DNA of 64,000 nucleotides from R-RK-3 sp963834945 (GCA_963834945.1 CAWIDT010000007.1:1-64000); one strand, 5' to 3'; counted from the first letter of the stretch, positions 8,463 to 17,488 are shown. Numbers and translations: made by a program. Notes: generated from the letters alone by a model not told the origin.

Positions 8463-8675
8463 TTCGCGGCTCCTTTCTTTGATTTGTTTGATATTGACCT
8501 TTAACCTGTATCCGTTGGGAGCATGGTTGCTCTTCTTTTCATTGGCGTGGCGTTGACCCATCCCTATTTCGCCTTCAGGCAGTTGACGTAATTACATGCA
8601 TTTCGTCAGGGCCTTGACCGGATCAGCGCTTTCCACTCGGCGATGGCCGCGTGGGCGCGCGTTAAGCGCGTGCGT

Positions 8676-9119
8676 CTACTCGTGTATTTCGGGCACCACG
8701 AGCTTTTCCAGTTTGTGCAATGAATCCTGCCAGCCGAGGTAGCAGGCTTCAGTCGGGATCACGTCGGGAATGCCCTTTTGCTCGATGTTCACTTCCGTGC
8801 CGACGGAGACGGCCTTCAAGTTTACCGTGACAATCATTTCGCCCGGCAAATTGGGGTCGTCGAACGTGTCCGTATAGACAAGGCGCTCACGCGGAACGAG
8901 CTCTTGATAGGTCCCGCCAAAGGAATGGCCGCCGCCCGTAGTGAAGTTGCGGAATGACATTCTGTGAGTACCACCCACCTTCGCATCCAACTCATGGACG
9001 GTGCAGAGATACCCGAATGGCGGAAGCCAGCTCGCCACCGCATCTGGTTCTAGAAATGCCCGATAGATTTTTTCGGGCGTAGTGGCAATGACACGGTGTA
9101 GACGGACGGTAGCTGGCAT
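8676..9119 (-). CDS. SRPBCC/AHSA1-domain protein
   Basis: 147-residue START-like helix-grip protein: 'VIATTPEKIYRAFLEPDAVASWLPP' at the N-terminus and 'YLGWQDSLHKLEKLV' in the C-terminal helix are the family's hallmarks. Such proteins bind hydrophobic ligands in a cavity; none is assigned here. The start lies 4 bases after the TetR stop, so both are cotranscribed, and AHSA1-type genes are commonly found beside small HTH regulators. Confidence 0.9.
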   Translation of the reverse strand: MPATVRLHRVIATTPEKIYRAFLEPDAVASWLPPFGYLCTVHELDAKVGGTHRMSFRNFTTGGGHSFGGTYQELVPRERLVYTDTFDDPNLPGEMIVTVNLKAVSVGTEVNIEQKGIPDVIPTEACYLGWQDSLHKLEKLVVPEIHE

Positions 9120-9123
9120 AAGT

Positions 9124-9768
9124 TTATCCTCTTGGCTTGGTCTTACTTGGGGATTTCGATTTTTCCGGTCCGAACAACAGCTTCAGATACCGGATAAGGT
9201 GATCGACACTGTCGGCTGCAATCTCGGGTCCACCCTTCGCCTTAGCGAGGATGAAGGCTCCCTGAAGAACGGCCTGGGTGTGAAGCGCTAATGATGTGGC
9301 GGTCCAGTTGGGCGACATGCCCCGATCGCGCATCGCTGCTTCGATATCGGCTTCCAGCGTCGCGGCATGTCCGCTGATGCTGCGGTCACAGGCATCCCGT
9401 ATCGCCGGAGAAGTCTCGTAAGTTTCCTGCACCATGGTGCCGACGAGACAGGTAAACTCGGGCACTCCGCCTTGCAACAGCGCCTTGCGCAACGCGACAT
9501 ATCCGAGGACACGATCGAGCGGATCAGCGTGGTCATGGTATCGAGCTTCAGCGAAAAGCTCTCCGGTCGTCTCCGACCAATGCTCCGCCGCGGCGACGCC
9601 GAGCGCGTCCTTGCTCTTGAAGTGGTGGAAGAATGCGCCCTTGGTAACTCCGGCGGCCGCACAGAGCTCGTCAACCGTGGTGGCGGAATAGCCTTTGGTG
9701 CGGATCACCGACAGCGCGGCATCGAGCAACTTTGACCGGGCGTCCTGTTTTGCCGTCGGGTTCAACAT
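9124..9768 (-). CDS. TetR/AcrR-family transcriptional regulator
   Basis: 214-residue repressor. The N-terminal HTH (residues about 10-55) reads 'AALSVIRTKGYSATTVDELC' followed by 'GVTKGAFFHHFKSKDAL'. The C-terminal ligand domain includes 'YVALRKALLQGGVPEFTCLVGTMVQE', typical of the NemR/AcuR-like group that senses reactive or electrophilic compounds. A palindrome lies 25-42 bases upstream and is a likely autoregulatory operator. It leads a probable TetR-SRPBCC(-DoxX) operon. Confidence 0.93.
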   Translation of the reverse strand: MLNPTAKQDARSKLLDAALSVIRTKGYSATTVDELCAAAGVTKGAFFHHFKSKDALGVAAAEHWSETTGELFAEARYHDHADPLDRVLGYVALRKALLQGGVPEFTCLVGTMVQETYETSPAIRDACDRSISGHAATLEADIEAAMRDRGMSPNWTATSLALHTQAVLQGAFILAKAKGGPEIAADSVDHLIRYLKLLFGPEKSKSPSKTKPRG

Positions 9769-9792
9769 ATCGCTCTCCTCAAGACAGAGAAG

Positions 9793-9810
9793 ATACCGAC
9801 TAGTTGGTAT
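9793..9810 (-). promoter_or_regulatory. TetR-type operator palindrome
   Basis: ataccgactagttggtat is palindromic at 16 of 18 positions and centred on actagt. Size and symmetry fit TetR-family operators, and its place just upstream of the tetR-like start supports self-repression. Confidence 0.65.
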
Positions 9811-9840
9811 GTAGTCAATAGTGAAAGCGCAGCTCCGCGT

Positions 9841-10341
9841 TCAGCGGAGCGTCCGGCGCTCCAAGCCGAGCCGCTCGTGCCATTCGGCAATGCTTTCGTC
9901 CGGATAGCCGTCAAAAGTCTGGTCGCGCTCCTCGACGCAGGCTTGCACCCAACCGGGCTTGCTGCCCAGCATCAGATGCGTCCGCTCCGGGGGTTTGGGC
10001 AGTTCGGTATCGATGGCGGAGGCGTGAGGATGCATCAGATCCGGCCATCTCGGATCCCATAGCCAGAGCGCACTGCCGCAATTGCCGCAGAACTTGCGTT
10101 CGGCCGGGCTTTGGACCGGATCGCCGCTGCCGCCATCATGGAGCACCGCGCTATAGCTGCGTATGTGCTCGGCGCCTTGCACTTTCAGCGTTGGAAATTG
10201 CGCGCTGATATTGATGGCAAATCCGCCCGCACCGGCGGTCTTCCGGCAGATCGAGCAATAACAGAGGTTAAATGGATAAGGATGCGGCGACTCGACGGTG
10301 AAGCTTACGGCCCCGCAGTGACATGACCCCTGAAGTAACAT
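9841..10341 (-). CDS. GFA-domain (Mss4-like) zinc protein
   Basis: 166-residue protein of the GFA family (often named glutathione-dependent formaldehyde-activating enzyme, a name based on one member; most have unproven activity). Zinc ligands are visible: 'SCHCGAVSF' (Cys 7, 9), 'CYCSICRK' (Cys 27, 29, 32) and 'FCGNCGSALW'. ATG 10341 is preferred over the upstream frame extension because a GGGGAGAGG site sits just before it. Monocistronic by appearance. Confidence 0.9.
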   Translation of the reverse strand: MLLQGSCHCGAVSFTVESPHPYPFNLCYCSICRKTAGAGGFAINISAQFPTLKVQGAEHIRSYSAVLHDGGSGDPVQSPAERKFCGNCGSALWLWDPRWPDLMHPHASAIDTELPKPPERTHLMLGSKPGWVQACVEERDQTFDGYPDESIAEWHERLGLERRTLR

Positions 10342-10467
10342 GGTCCTCTCCCCGCTCGCGTAAAAAACGCGCCGCACCGATGCGGCGCAGCGCGTTTTTA
10401 CAGCGATCAGAGCTGCGGCGGCAAACACCTTTTACCCGAAGTGTTTGCCGGCCGAGCTCAATAGCTG

Positions 10468-10971
10468 CTAAGCAGCCCTGCGATTGATCTTGCTTTCCGC
10501 CATGGCCGAAAGCTTTTTATCCGTCGCCTCTTCCTCCTTCAAGGTCTGCTGAAGCAGGTTGGCGACGTCCTCGCGGCCGAGCTGCTTCGCCCATGCCATC
10601 AGCGTGCCGTAACGCGTCATCTCATAATGCTCGACGGCCTGGCCCGATGCAATCAGCGCGGCGTCAAGGACGTTCTTGTCCTCAACCTCGCCGCTGATCT
10701 CGTCCGCTTCCTTCAAGATCCCGTCGATGGCGGGACAATTCACCGCTTTCGCGGATTTGCCGAGCATCTGGAAAGCCTGCTCAAGGCGCTTTACATGGCT
10801 CTTGGTTTCGCCGAGATGGGTTTGAAACCCCTGCTTCAGCTGCGGATCGGTCGCCTTTTCGATCATCGTCGGTAGAGCCTTAATGATCTGATTTTCGGCG
10901 TAATAGATGTCCTGCAGCGTATGCATGAACAGGTCGTCAAAGGTTTTGATGTCTTTCGAGAATAAGCCCAT
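10468..10971 (-). CDS. YciE/YciF ferritin-like protein (DUF892)
   Basis: 167-residue four-helix ferritin-like protein. It has 'FDDLFMHTLQDIYYAENQIIKALP' at the N-terminus and the paired motifs 'GFQTHLGETKSHVKRLEQAFQ' and 'AVEHYEMTRYGTLMAWA', carrying the Glu/His di-iron ligands of the fold. These proteins are linked to general stress; iron oxidation is presumed. ATG 10971 follows an AAAGGAG site. It sits near DUF3072, another small stress-associated gene. Confidence 0.92.
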   Translation of the reverse strand: MGLFSKDIKTFDDLFMHTLQDIYYAENQIIKALPTMIEKATDPQLKQGFQTHLGETKSHVKRLEQAFQMLGKSAKAVNCPAIDGILKEADEISGEVEDKNVLDAALIASGQAVEHYEMTRYGTLMAWAKQLGREDVANLLQQTLKEEEATDKKLSAMAESKINRRAA

Positions 10972-11247
10972 GGTGTCTTGCTCCTTTGATGAAGTTCGGG
11001 AATATTGGCCTAGGTGCGCCGGGTTGCGCATCAGACGTCAGGACAACGCGGAGGCACCGCGAAAGGTTGCAAAGCAAGGTAATCGTGGCAGCCGCCTGCC
11101 CCTCGTGTCAGCCCAAACTCCGCGCCAATTCCGCGATCTTGCCGACGCTGCGAAGATTGTGTTCGTCATCTCGCGCGGATCCTTCATCGGCAGCACAGCT
11201 TCCACATTGACGCCGCGAAGCGGGGCGATGCAGCTCTGCATGATCTG

Positions 11248-11481
11248 TTACGATGACCTGGTCAGGCGCGGGTCGCGTTCGCGCAATTTGTCGATCGTCT
11301 TCGACGCCTGCGCCTTGGTTAAATTCGGATCGAAGCTCTCCCCGACCTCTTCGCTGAGGGTTTTCAGATAGGAAGCCTGGGCGCCGGTCATCGGCTCATC
11401 GCCGGTGGTCCAGTCGTCGGGGTCTTTTTCGGTGTTCGACGCGGGCGTGGACGTCGCTTTAGGAGTGTCTGATGCGGTCAT
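11248..11481 (-). CDS. DUF3072 small protein
   Basis: 77 residues: a disordered Thr/Ser/Asp-rich N-terminus, then the conserved 'EPMTGAQASYLKTLSEEVGE' and 'LTKAQASKTIDKLRE' that define DUF3072. The fold resembles a small two-helix nucleic-acid-type domain; function unknown. It is commonly found with stress genes in Hyphomicrobiales, as here. The 276-base gap between it and the YciE gene shows a short broken minus-strand frame (11108..11241) but no gene I can support. Confidence 0.85.
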   Translation of the reverse strand: MTASDTPKATSTPASNTEKDPDDWTTGDEPMTGAQASYLKTLSEEVGESFDPNLTKAQASKTIDKLRERDPRLTRSS

Positions 11482-11638
11482 GGCAAGATCCTTTCGTTCC
11501 TTAAATGTTCCTCAGACCGATCCGGTTCCGGCCCCGTTGCCAGCTGTGTTCATTGCAGCCACGCAATCCGATGCTTGCGCGGCTTTCCGCCGAGCCTCGC
11601 TGCGCTTACATCCCGTTCGACAGCAAAGGAGCGCTTCA

Positions 11639-12157
11639 ATGGCCGTACACTCTGATTTCGCGCAGGCGAAGCCCGCAAAACCGATCGATGCCGGCGTGCG
11701 CATCGGCCATGTTCACCTGAAGGTCGCCGATATCGACCGCGCGCTGCGCTTTTATGTCGGCGTGCTCGGCTTCGAACTCGTCACCACCTATGGGAACGGC
11801 GCCGCCTTCATATCGGCGGGCGGCTACCACCATCATATCGCGCTGAACACCTGGGAGAGCCTGGGGGGATCGCCGCCTCCGGCCGGCGCGACCGGACTGT
11901 TCCATCTCGCCATCCTCTACCCCACGCGCGCCGAACTGGCCGACGCGCTGCGCCGGGTGGAAGCGGCCGGCATTGCGCTGGACGGGGCAAGCGACCACGG
12001 CGTCAGCGAAGCGCTGTACCTGCGCGATCCCGACCAGAACGGCGTCGAGCTGTATTGGGACCGTCCGCGCAACGAGTGGCCGCGCGACGCCGAAGGGCAC
12101 ATCGCCATGTTCACCCGCCGCCTCGATCTGAATGCACTGCGCGCGCAAGCCGACTGA
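11639..12157 (+). CDS. VOC-family glyoxalase/dioxygenase-like protein
   Basis: 172-residue vicinal-oxygen-chelate protein. The first beta-alpha-beta-beta-beta module holds the metal ligand His in 'RIGHVHLKVADIDRALRFY'; the second holds the ligand Glu in 'YLRDPDQNGVELYWDRP'. The His in 'GLFHLAILYP' completes the site. The layout matches CatE-type catechol 2,3-dioxygenase relatives. ATG 11639 is chosen because an AAAGGA site is 8 bases upstream, and the upstream frame extension runs antisense to DUF3072. Substrate not predictable. Confidence 0.9.
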   Translation: MAVHSDFAQAKPAKPIDAGVRIGHVHLKVADIDRALRFYVGVLGFELVTTYGNGAAFISAGGYHHHIALNTWESLGGSPPPAGATGLFHLAILYPTRAELADALRRVEAAGIALDGASDHGVSEALYLRDPDQNGVELYWDRPRNEWPRDAEGHIAMFTRRLDLNALRAQAD

Positions 12158-12172
12158 TGGCCGGCAGGCCGG

Positions 12173-13012
12173 TCAATCCGGCGGGATGATATCCCTCCCG
12201 GGTAGCACCAGAACTTTCGGCTTCTCCGGCAAACTGGCCGCCGATATGGTGACGGACGGCGATTTGCTGATTTCCACGTCGAAGCTTTCATCCAGCTGCG
12301 ACAGAAAGCGGGACAGCGTCGCCTGCCCGAAATAGTGCATCGGCAGGATCAGCCGCGCCTTCAACAGCTTCAGCACGTCGAGCATCGCCGCCTGCTCCAT
12401 CGTATAGGAGCCGTCGACAGGCACCATCACCACGTCGAGCTGGCCGATCAGCCCGAGATGCTCCGGGCCGAGCTTGTGATGCAGATGGCCCAGATGCCCG
12501 ATGCAAAGATCGGCCACCTCGAAGATGAAGATCGAATTGCCGTCCTTCTCGCGAACGCCGTTCCAGCCGCGAATGTCGGTGGTGACGTTGCGGATGAACA
12601 CATCGCCCACGGTCAGGCTGTATTGCGCCGGCACGCCGTTCACCGGCCAGCCGCGCAGCACATATTTGATCGCCGGGTCGGGGTAATCGGTGTAATGGGT
12701 GCGGTGCGCATGGTTCATGGTCACCACATCGGGGGTGCGCCCGGAGCCCGCATAGCCCGCATAATCGGTGGCGATGACGGTGCCGCCGGCGCTCTCGATG
12801 CGGAACGTGGCGTGGCCGACGAAGCTGATCGTGACTTCGCCAGCCGCAGCGGCGGTCGGGCTCAGCGAGACGAACTGCACGTCGGGCGCCCTGGCCAGCG
12901 CGATGCATCGGCTTGCCCCAGCCGCCTGCGCCACCTGCACCGCGGCGCACATGGCCACCATCGCCAGGGCGGCCCGCAAAAATCGGCCATGGCGGAGATT
13001 GGGGACGGTCAT
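12173..13012 (-). CDS. Exported MBL-fold metallo-hydrolase
   Basis: 279 residues with a signal peptide ('RAALAMVAMCAAVQVAQA'), so periplasmic. The fold resembles the UlaG/YtnP-like MBL group: 'ISFVGHATFRIES' in the first strand and 'TDYAGYAG' after it. The zinc motif is unusual: 'MNHAHRTHYTDYP' keeps two His of HxHxDH but has Thr in place of Asp. Later ligand candidates are 'CIGHLGHLHHKLG' and 'LPMHYFG'. ATG 13012 follows a GGAGG site. It lies 92 bases downstream of the caspase gene on the same strand, so the two probably form an operon. Confidence 0.85.
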   Translation of the reverse strand: MTVPNLRHGRFLRAALAMVAMCAAVQVAQAAGASRCIALARAPDVQFVSLSPTAAAAGEVTISFVGHATFRIESAGGTVIATDYAGYAGSGRTPDVVTMNHAHRTHYTDYPDPAIKYVLRGWPVNGVPAQYSLTVGDVFIRNVTTDIRGWNGVREKDGNSIFIFEVADLCIGHLGHLHHKLGPEHLGLIGQLDVVMVPVDGSYTMEQAAMLDVLKLLKARLILPMHYFGQATLSRFLSQLDESFDVEISKSPSVTISAASLPEKPKVLVLPGRDIIPPD

Positions 13013-13104
13013 GCCACCTCCTTGCTCGATAGCGAGCCCTCGCACGCATCCAATGCGGCGAGTGACCGTCAGGTTCCGGCACGCACGGCCGAATTGATCT
13101 TGCG

Positions 13105-16017
13105 CTAATCGGTGGTAACGGCGAGCGGCAGATCGCGCGACGGCTGTATCGAGTGCAGCACCGGATGCTGGCGGTTCGCCGTCAGCTCCTTCACGCGCTC
13201 GCCGACATAGCGGTTCAGCTCGGAGAAGGTGACCACATGGTCGCGCGGCTCCGCATCCGCCTTGCCGCTGATACCTTCCAGAATTGCCTTGGTGAAGGCA
13301 CCGTGCCGCCACTCGTCACGTTCCTGGCTCGATTCGCGGCCCTCCGAGCTCGACAGCACCAGCACGCCGTTTTCCGCCGAGCGCAGCTCGTTGATGAACG
13401 GCACCAGATCGGGCGCGCCGCTCCGCAGCGCCACGGTCGATGTGGCGCGCGCGGCGTGGCAGGTGTCGAACAGGAACAGCGCGTGGCCTTGCGTTTCGCG
13501 CAGGCTGCTGACGATGTCGGTCCGCTTCACCGCAGTACTGCGCCGCGGGATGAACATGCCGCTGGACTGGTCGATCTCGGCATTCGACGGCAGGAAATAA
13601 TAGTCCTGCCGCTCGTCCGTCACGCCGTGCCCGGCAAGGAAGACGATCACCCGGTCGCCCTGCGATGCCGCCCGCGAGATCCAGTCGAGGTCGTCGATGA
13701 TGGCCGCGCTGGTCGCCTTTTCGTCGGTCAGCAATTTGATCTCGACATTCTCGTAGAGCAGGCCCTTCTGCGCTTCGAGCGCCGCCGCCAGATCGATGGC
13801 GTCCTGTGCGGCCCAGCGCAGATCGGGAATGTTCTCATCCTTATAATTGCTGACGCCGACCAGCACCGCATACAACTTGGGCTTGGCGACAGGAGGCTCG
13901 GCGCCTCCCGACCATTTCAGCTGCACCTCGGCGGCCTCGCTCGACGACTGGTCGGTTTCCGCGATCAATGACAGCATCGCGTCGCGCGGCGGCACCGGCA
14001 GGGTCAGCGTCAAGCTCGTCTCGTTGCCGCGAATGCCTTCCAGCCCCCTCGTCTCCACTTCGATGGGGCGGCCATCGACAAGCGCGCGAACGCGGCGCAC
14101 CGGCAGCCCCGAAGGCGAGCGCACCGTATAATTGATGTTGATCGCCGGCTGCCCGAAAGTGGCGCCGTCGGTGGGCGACGTGATGTTGATCACCGGCGGC
14201 AGGCGATTGCGGATGTCCTCATCGTCGCGGTTGCGGTTGTTCTCGGCATTGGCGCGGGTGATGGCCGCGCTTTCGTCGAGCGCCGGCAGCACCAGCTTGA
14301 CGATGTCCGGCCGGTTGGATTCGCGGAAGCGGTTCGCCGGGAAAAAGTCGGCGGCCTGTTCCCAGCCGCGATTGATGTGCCAGCCGATCAGCTCTTCGGC
14401 GCCGGGCGAGGCCATATAGTAGCCCTTCGGGGTCCATGCCACCCACCGCTTGTCCTTGGCCTGCACGAACAGCGACAGCAGCTCCTCGCCGTCGGTCATC
14501 CGGAACCAGCGTATGGTTCCGTCGCCGCAGGCCACCAGAACCAGCTTGCCGTCGGCCGTAATATTGACGCCCCAGGATACGCCCGGCATCGGCCGCTGCC
14601 AGATCTCCTTGCCGGCGCTATCGAAGCCGCGCAGCCGGAATTCGGTGCCGAGCACGAAGCCCGAATTGTCAGGTGCGATGGCCAGGCTGCGGGAGCGCTC
14701 GGCATTCTGCATCGGCAGGGGCTTGCCGTTCAGCTTGGGCTGGAACTCGTCGCTCCAATCGGTGACGGCAAGGCCTGTCACGCCTGCCGGCTTCATCGCC
14801 GGATCGGCGGCCGGCGCATCGACGAGGGTCTGCTGCGCCAGATCGAACAGAACGGGATTATCGGCGCCGTAATCGAGCCCGAACCGCACGCGCATTCCGT
14901 TGCCGGATACGAGGAACCGGTCGCCCTGCTTGCCGCGCTGGTCGACGATCACATTCTCCCGGTGTTGCAGCGGTATGCCGATGTCGCTAAAGGTTCCGAT
15001 CGCCGGATCGGCCGAGGCGGCGACCATTTCATTCGCGCAAGGCAGGATGTGCATCACCGTCGACCGCGCCAGGCTGATCTCGCGGCGCGGACCCTGGCCG
15101 CCATTGTCCCAGATCACCACCGGGCGGCCGCTGCCGGAGGCATATTTGCCGCCGGCGTAAAGCCGCGTCCCATCCGGCGACCAGGCGACGGTGGACAGGT
15201 CGCCCTTCATCCCTTCCGTATCGACCTTGGTGATGAGCTGGAGCGCGGCGGCGCCGAAGATTTCGATACCGAGATCGCCGTCAAAGCCCACCGCGACCCG
15301 GTCGCTGACCGGATTGACCGCGATCTGGAACGGGCGTTTGCCGGATGTGGTCTGCGCCTTCGCTTCCAGTTTGAAATGCCGCCCATAGCGCCGCACAAAA
15401 CCGTCATCGGCGACGGTAAACAGCGCGTCCTGCTTGTCGAAGGCGGCGCCATAGCTGTCGGCGTTGGCGTAATCCTTGTCCTCCGCCGCGAGTTGCCAGT
15501 CGGAGGTACTCCAGACGCGCATGCCCTGTCCGCTGCCGAGCGTCGCCGCGAGATATTTCCCATCGGCGGAGAAGGTGAGGTGATAGATGACGTTTTGGAG
15601 CTGGCCGAGCCGCCGCAGCATTTTCCCGGAGGCCGCGTCAAACAAATACACCCAATGATCGCCGCCCGACCGGTTATAGCCGCCCGCCGCGACGATCTTG
15701 CCATCGGGTGACAGCGCCACCGCATAGACCTTGCCATGATTGCCCGGCCCGATCGGCACCCGCAATACGCGCAGCAGCCTGGGCACATCCTGGTCATTCT
15801 CGGTGATGTCCCAGAGCCGGGCTGTCTTGTCGTCCGATCCGGTGACCATCAGCTTGCAGGCCGCGTCAACCCCCACACGCACGATGGGCGCGGTGTGCAT
15901 TTCGGTTTCGATCCGCAAGATCGGATCCTGCGGCGGCAGATTGGCATCTTGCGCCACCGCCGGAAACCCGGTGACGGCCAATGCGCCCCAAAACACCAGC
16001 TTCGCAAATATGCGCAA
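13105..16017 (-). CDS. Exported WD40-caspase (orthocaspase) protein
   Basis: About 970 residues. TTG 16017 is chosen because a GGGAGG site lies 5-6 bases upstream; it gives a proper signal peptide ('LVFWGALAVTGFPAVAQD'). Residues 30-530 form WD40-like blades ('VTGSDDKTARLWDITEN', 'VVAAGGYNRSGGDHWVYLFD', 'KYLAATLGSGQGMRVW'). Next comes a short Ig-like stretch ('PPVINITSPTDGATF'). The C-terminal 250 residues are a peptidase C14 caspase-like domain with both catalytic residues, His in 'VIVFLAGHGVTD' (about 797) and Cys in 'LFLFDTCHAARA' (about 853). Orthocaspases cleave after basic residues; the periplasmic site and beta-propeller suggest a regulated sensor-protease (inference). Confidence 0.9.
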   Translation of the reverse strand: MRIFAKLVFWGALAVTGFPAVAQDANLPPQDPILRIETEMHTAPIVRVGVDAACKLMVTGSDDKTARLWDITENDQDVPRLLRVLRVPIGPGNHGKVYAVALSPDGKIVAAGGYNRSGGDHWVYLFDAASGKMLRRLGQLQNVIYHLTFSADGKYLAATLGSGQGMRVWSTSDWQLAAEDKDYANADSYGAAFDKQDALFTVADDGFVRRYGRHFKLEAKAQTTSGKRPFQIAVNPVSDRVAVGFDGDLGIEIFGAAALQLITKVDTEGMKGDLSTVAWSPDGTRLYAGGKYASGSGRPVVIWDNGGQGPRREISLARSTVMHILPCANEMVAASADPAIGTFSDIGIPLQHRENVIVDQRGKQGDRFLVSGNGMRVRFGLDYGADNPVLFDLAQQTLVDAPAADPAMKPAGVTGLAVTDWSDEFQPKLNGKPLPMQNAERSRSLAIAPDNSGFVLGTEFRLRGFDSAGKEIWQRPMPGVSWGVNITADGKLVLVACGDGTIRWFRMTDGEELLSLFVQAKDKRWVAWTPKGYYMASPGAEELIGWHINRGWEQAADFFPANRFRESNRPDIVKLVLPALDESAAITRANAENNRNRDDEDIRNRLPPVINITSPTDGATFGQPAININYTVRSPSGLPVRRVRALVDGRPIEVETRGLEGIRGNETSLTLTLPVPPRDAMLSLIAETDQSSSEAAEVQLKWSGGAEPPVAKPKLYAVLVGVSNYKDENIPDLRWAAQDAIDLAAALEAQKGLLYENVEIKLLTDEKATSAAIIDDLDWISRAASQGDRVIVFLAGHGVTDERQDYYFLPSNAEIDQSSGMFIPRRSTAVKRTDIVSSLRETQGHALFLFDTCHAARATSTVALRSGAPDLVPFINELRSAENGVLVLSSSEGRESSQERDEWRHGAFTKAILEGISGKADAEPRDHVVTFSELNRYVGERVKELTANRQHPVLHSIQPSRDLPLAVTTD

Positions 16018-16177
16018 TGTCGCCTCCCGCAATGCCTCGCACCGCCGCAATCTACACCCTGGGCAGGCAAGACAAAAGCCCACATGGTGACAGACGGGAT
16101 TAGCGGGGCATGCGCCTTGGTTTTGCGGCTGCGGTGCGTATCATGCGCCCGCGATGCAATGAGAGAGGGACGCAGCG

Positions 16178-16867
16178 ATGACCTGCGAACGCTACGCGCT
16201 TTATTGGGTGCCGCGCGCCGATACGGCTTTCGCCGCCTTCGCCCGCGAATGGTTCGGGATGGACGCGGAGACGGGACAGTCCTGGCCGGCGCGCGCGCGG
16301 TACGGCCTCGAACCGGATCTGGCCGACCGTGCAACGGCCTCGCCGCGCCGTTATGGGTGTCATGCGACGCTCAAGGCGCCGTTTCGCGTGGCGGAAGGAG
16401 CGACAGAGGCGGCGATCTCGGCCGCGCTCGCCGATTTTTGCGGCCGCCGCGGCGCCGTCGCGGGCAGGCTGAAGCTGCGCCGGCTATCCCACTTCCTCGC
16501 GCTCACCCTTGTGGAAGGAGCGGCGGAGGCGGACTGGCTCGCCGATCAATGCGTGACGCATTTCGACAGGTTCCGCGCGCCCCTCAGCGAGGCGGATCGC
16601 GCACGGCGCGCACATGACCTGCCGCCGCTGGCGCGCCGGCACCTGGAACAGTTCGGCTATGCGGACATCTTCAGCCGCTTCCTGTTCCACATCACGCTGG
16701 CCGGCCCGCTGGAGCCTGACGAACTGGAGCGGGTCGAAACCGCTTTGACGCCAGCCACGCAGCCTCTCGCGAGCGAGCCGTTTTCGCTCGGCGACATCTG
16801 CCTGTGCGGCGATCCTGGGGGAGGCGGCCTGTTCAAGGTGCTGAGCCGGCATCCCCTGCTCCGCTGA
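16178..16867 (+). CDS. DUF1045 protein, 2H-phosphoesterase-like
   Basis: 229-residue protein beginning 'MTCERYALYWVPRADTAF', typical of DUF1045, a group often named phosphonate metabolism protein because members lie in phn clusters. The fold is that of 2H phosphoesterases; two His motifs are visible: 'GCHATLKAPF' (about residue 62) and 'FLFHITLAGPL' (about residue 172). No other phn genes are present here, so a phosphonate role is not supported by context. A purine-rich GAGAGGGA site precedes the ATG. Confidence 0.88.
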   Translation: MTCERYALYWVPRADTAFAAFAREWFGMDAETGQSWPARARYGLEPDLADRATASPRRYGCHATLKAPFRVAEGATEAAISAALADFCGRRGAVAGRLKLRRLSHFLALTLVEGAAEADWLADQCVTHFDRFRAPLSEADRARRAHDLPPLARRHLEQFGYADIFSRFLFHITLAGPLEPDELERVETALTPATQPLASEPFSLGDICLCGDPGGGGLFKVLSRHPLLR

Positions 16868-16885
16868 ACCGCGGCCTACCCCGGC

Positions 16886-17476
16886 TCACCCCTCTTCGGG
16901 CGCCGGTTCTTCGGCCTCGTCTTCGAACAGAGCTTCAGCGGCCGCCAGTGCGGCCTGATTGTCCTCATCGTCATCATCATCGTCGCGCAGCGCCGTGACA
17001 TCCTCGCCCCGAGCCTGGCGTTCGGCTTCTTCCTGCGTGCGCGCGACATTCACGCTCACCGATGCAACCACTTCCGGATGCAGGCCGACCCGCACCGGAT
17101 GCTGTCCGAGCGTCTTGATCGGGCGGTCGAGCAGGATTTGCGAGCGGGCGACGGTGAAGCCGCCTTCGGTGATCAGGTCGGCGATATCGCGGGTGGAAAC
17201 CGAGCCGTAGAGCTGGCCGGAATCGCTCGCCTGCCGCAATGCGACGAAGCTCTTGCCATTCAGCTTGGACGCGACCGCGTCGGCTTCCTTCTTCAGCTCC
17301 AGATTGTTTGCCTCAAGCTGAGTGCGCTGCGTTTCGAACTGCGCCAGATTGACCTTGGTCGCCCGTAGCGCCTTGCCCTTGGGCAACAGGAAATTGCGCG
17401 CATAGCCGTCCTTGACCTTGACGACATCGCCCATCTGGCCGAGCCGGCCGATGCGCTCCAGAAGAATGATCTGCAT
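16886..17476 (-). CDS. rplI: Ribosomal protein L9 (bL9)
   Basis: 196-residue large-subunit protein. The N-terminal rRNA-binding domain 'MQIILLERIGRLGQMGDVVKVKDGYARNFLLPKGKA' is described by its key run GDVVKVKDGYARNFL (residues 17-31). It is followed by the long connecting helix and the C-terminal domain. The last 40 residues form a highly acidic tail (Asp/Glu runs, about residues 157-196) beyond the usual 150-residue length, seen in several alphaproteobacteria. Last gene of the rpsF-rpsR-DUF2232-rplI operon. Confidence 0.98.
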   Translation of the reverse strand: MQIILLERIGRLGQMGDVVKVKDGYARNFLLPKGKALRATKVNLAQFETQRTQLEANNLELKKEADAVASKLNGKSFVALRQASDSGQLYGSVSTRDIADLITEGGFTVARSQILLDRPIKTLGQHPVRVGLHPEVVASVSVNVARTQEEAERQARGEDVTALRDDDDDDEDNQAALAAAEALFEDEAEEPAPEEG

Positions 17477-17488
17477 GGTTATTGCTCC

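Noticed and set aside
11108..11241. Short minus-strand frame between YciE and DUF3072 (MQSCIAPLRG...)
   Set aside because: It needs a frameshift to end sensibly ('VGKIAELARSLG') and matches no family I can name; too weak to call a gene.
14377..15711. 444-residue plus-strand open frame opposite the caspase gene
   Set aside because: It is fully antisense to a gene with clear WD40 and caspase motifs; composition is Arg/His/Gly-rich and matches no family. High GC makes such shadow frames common.
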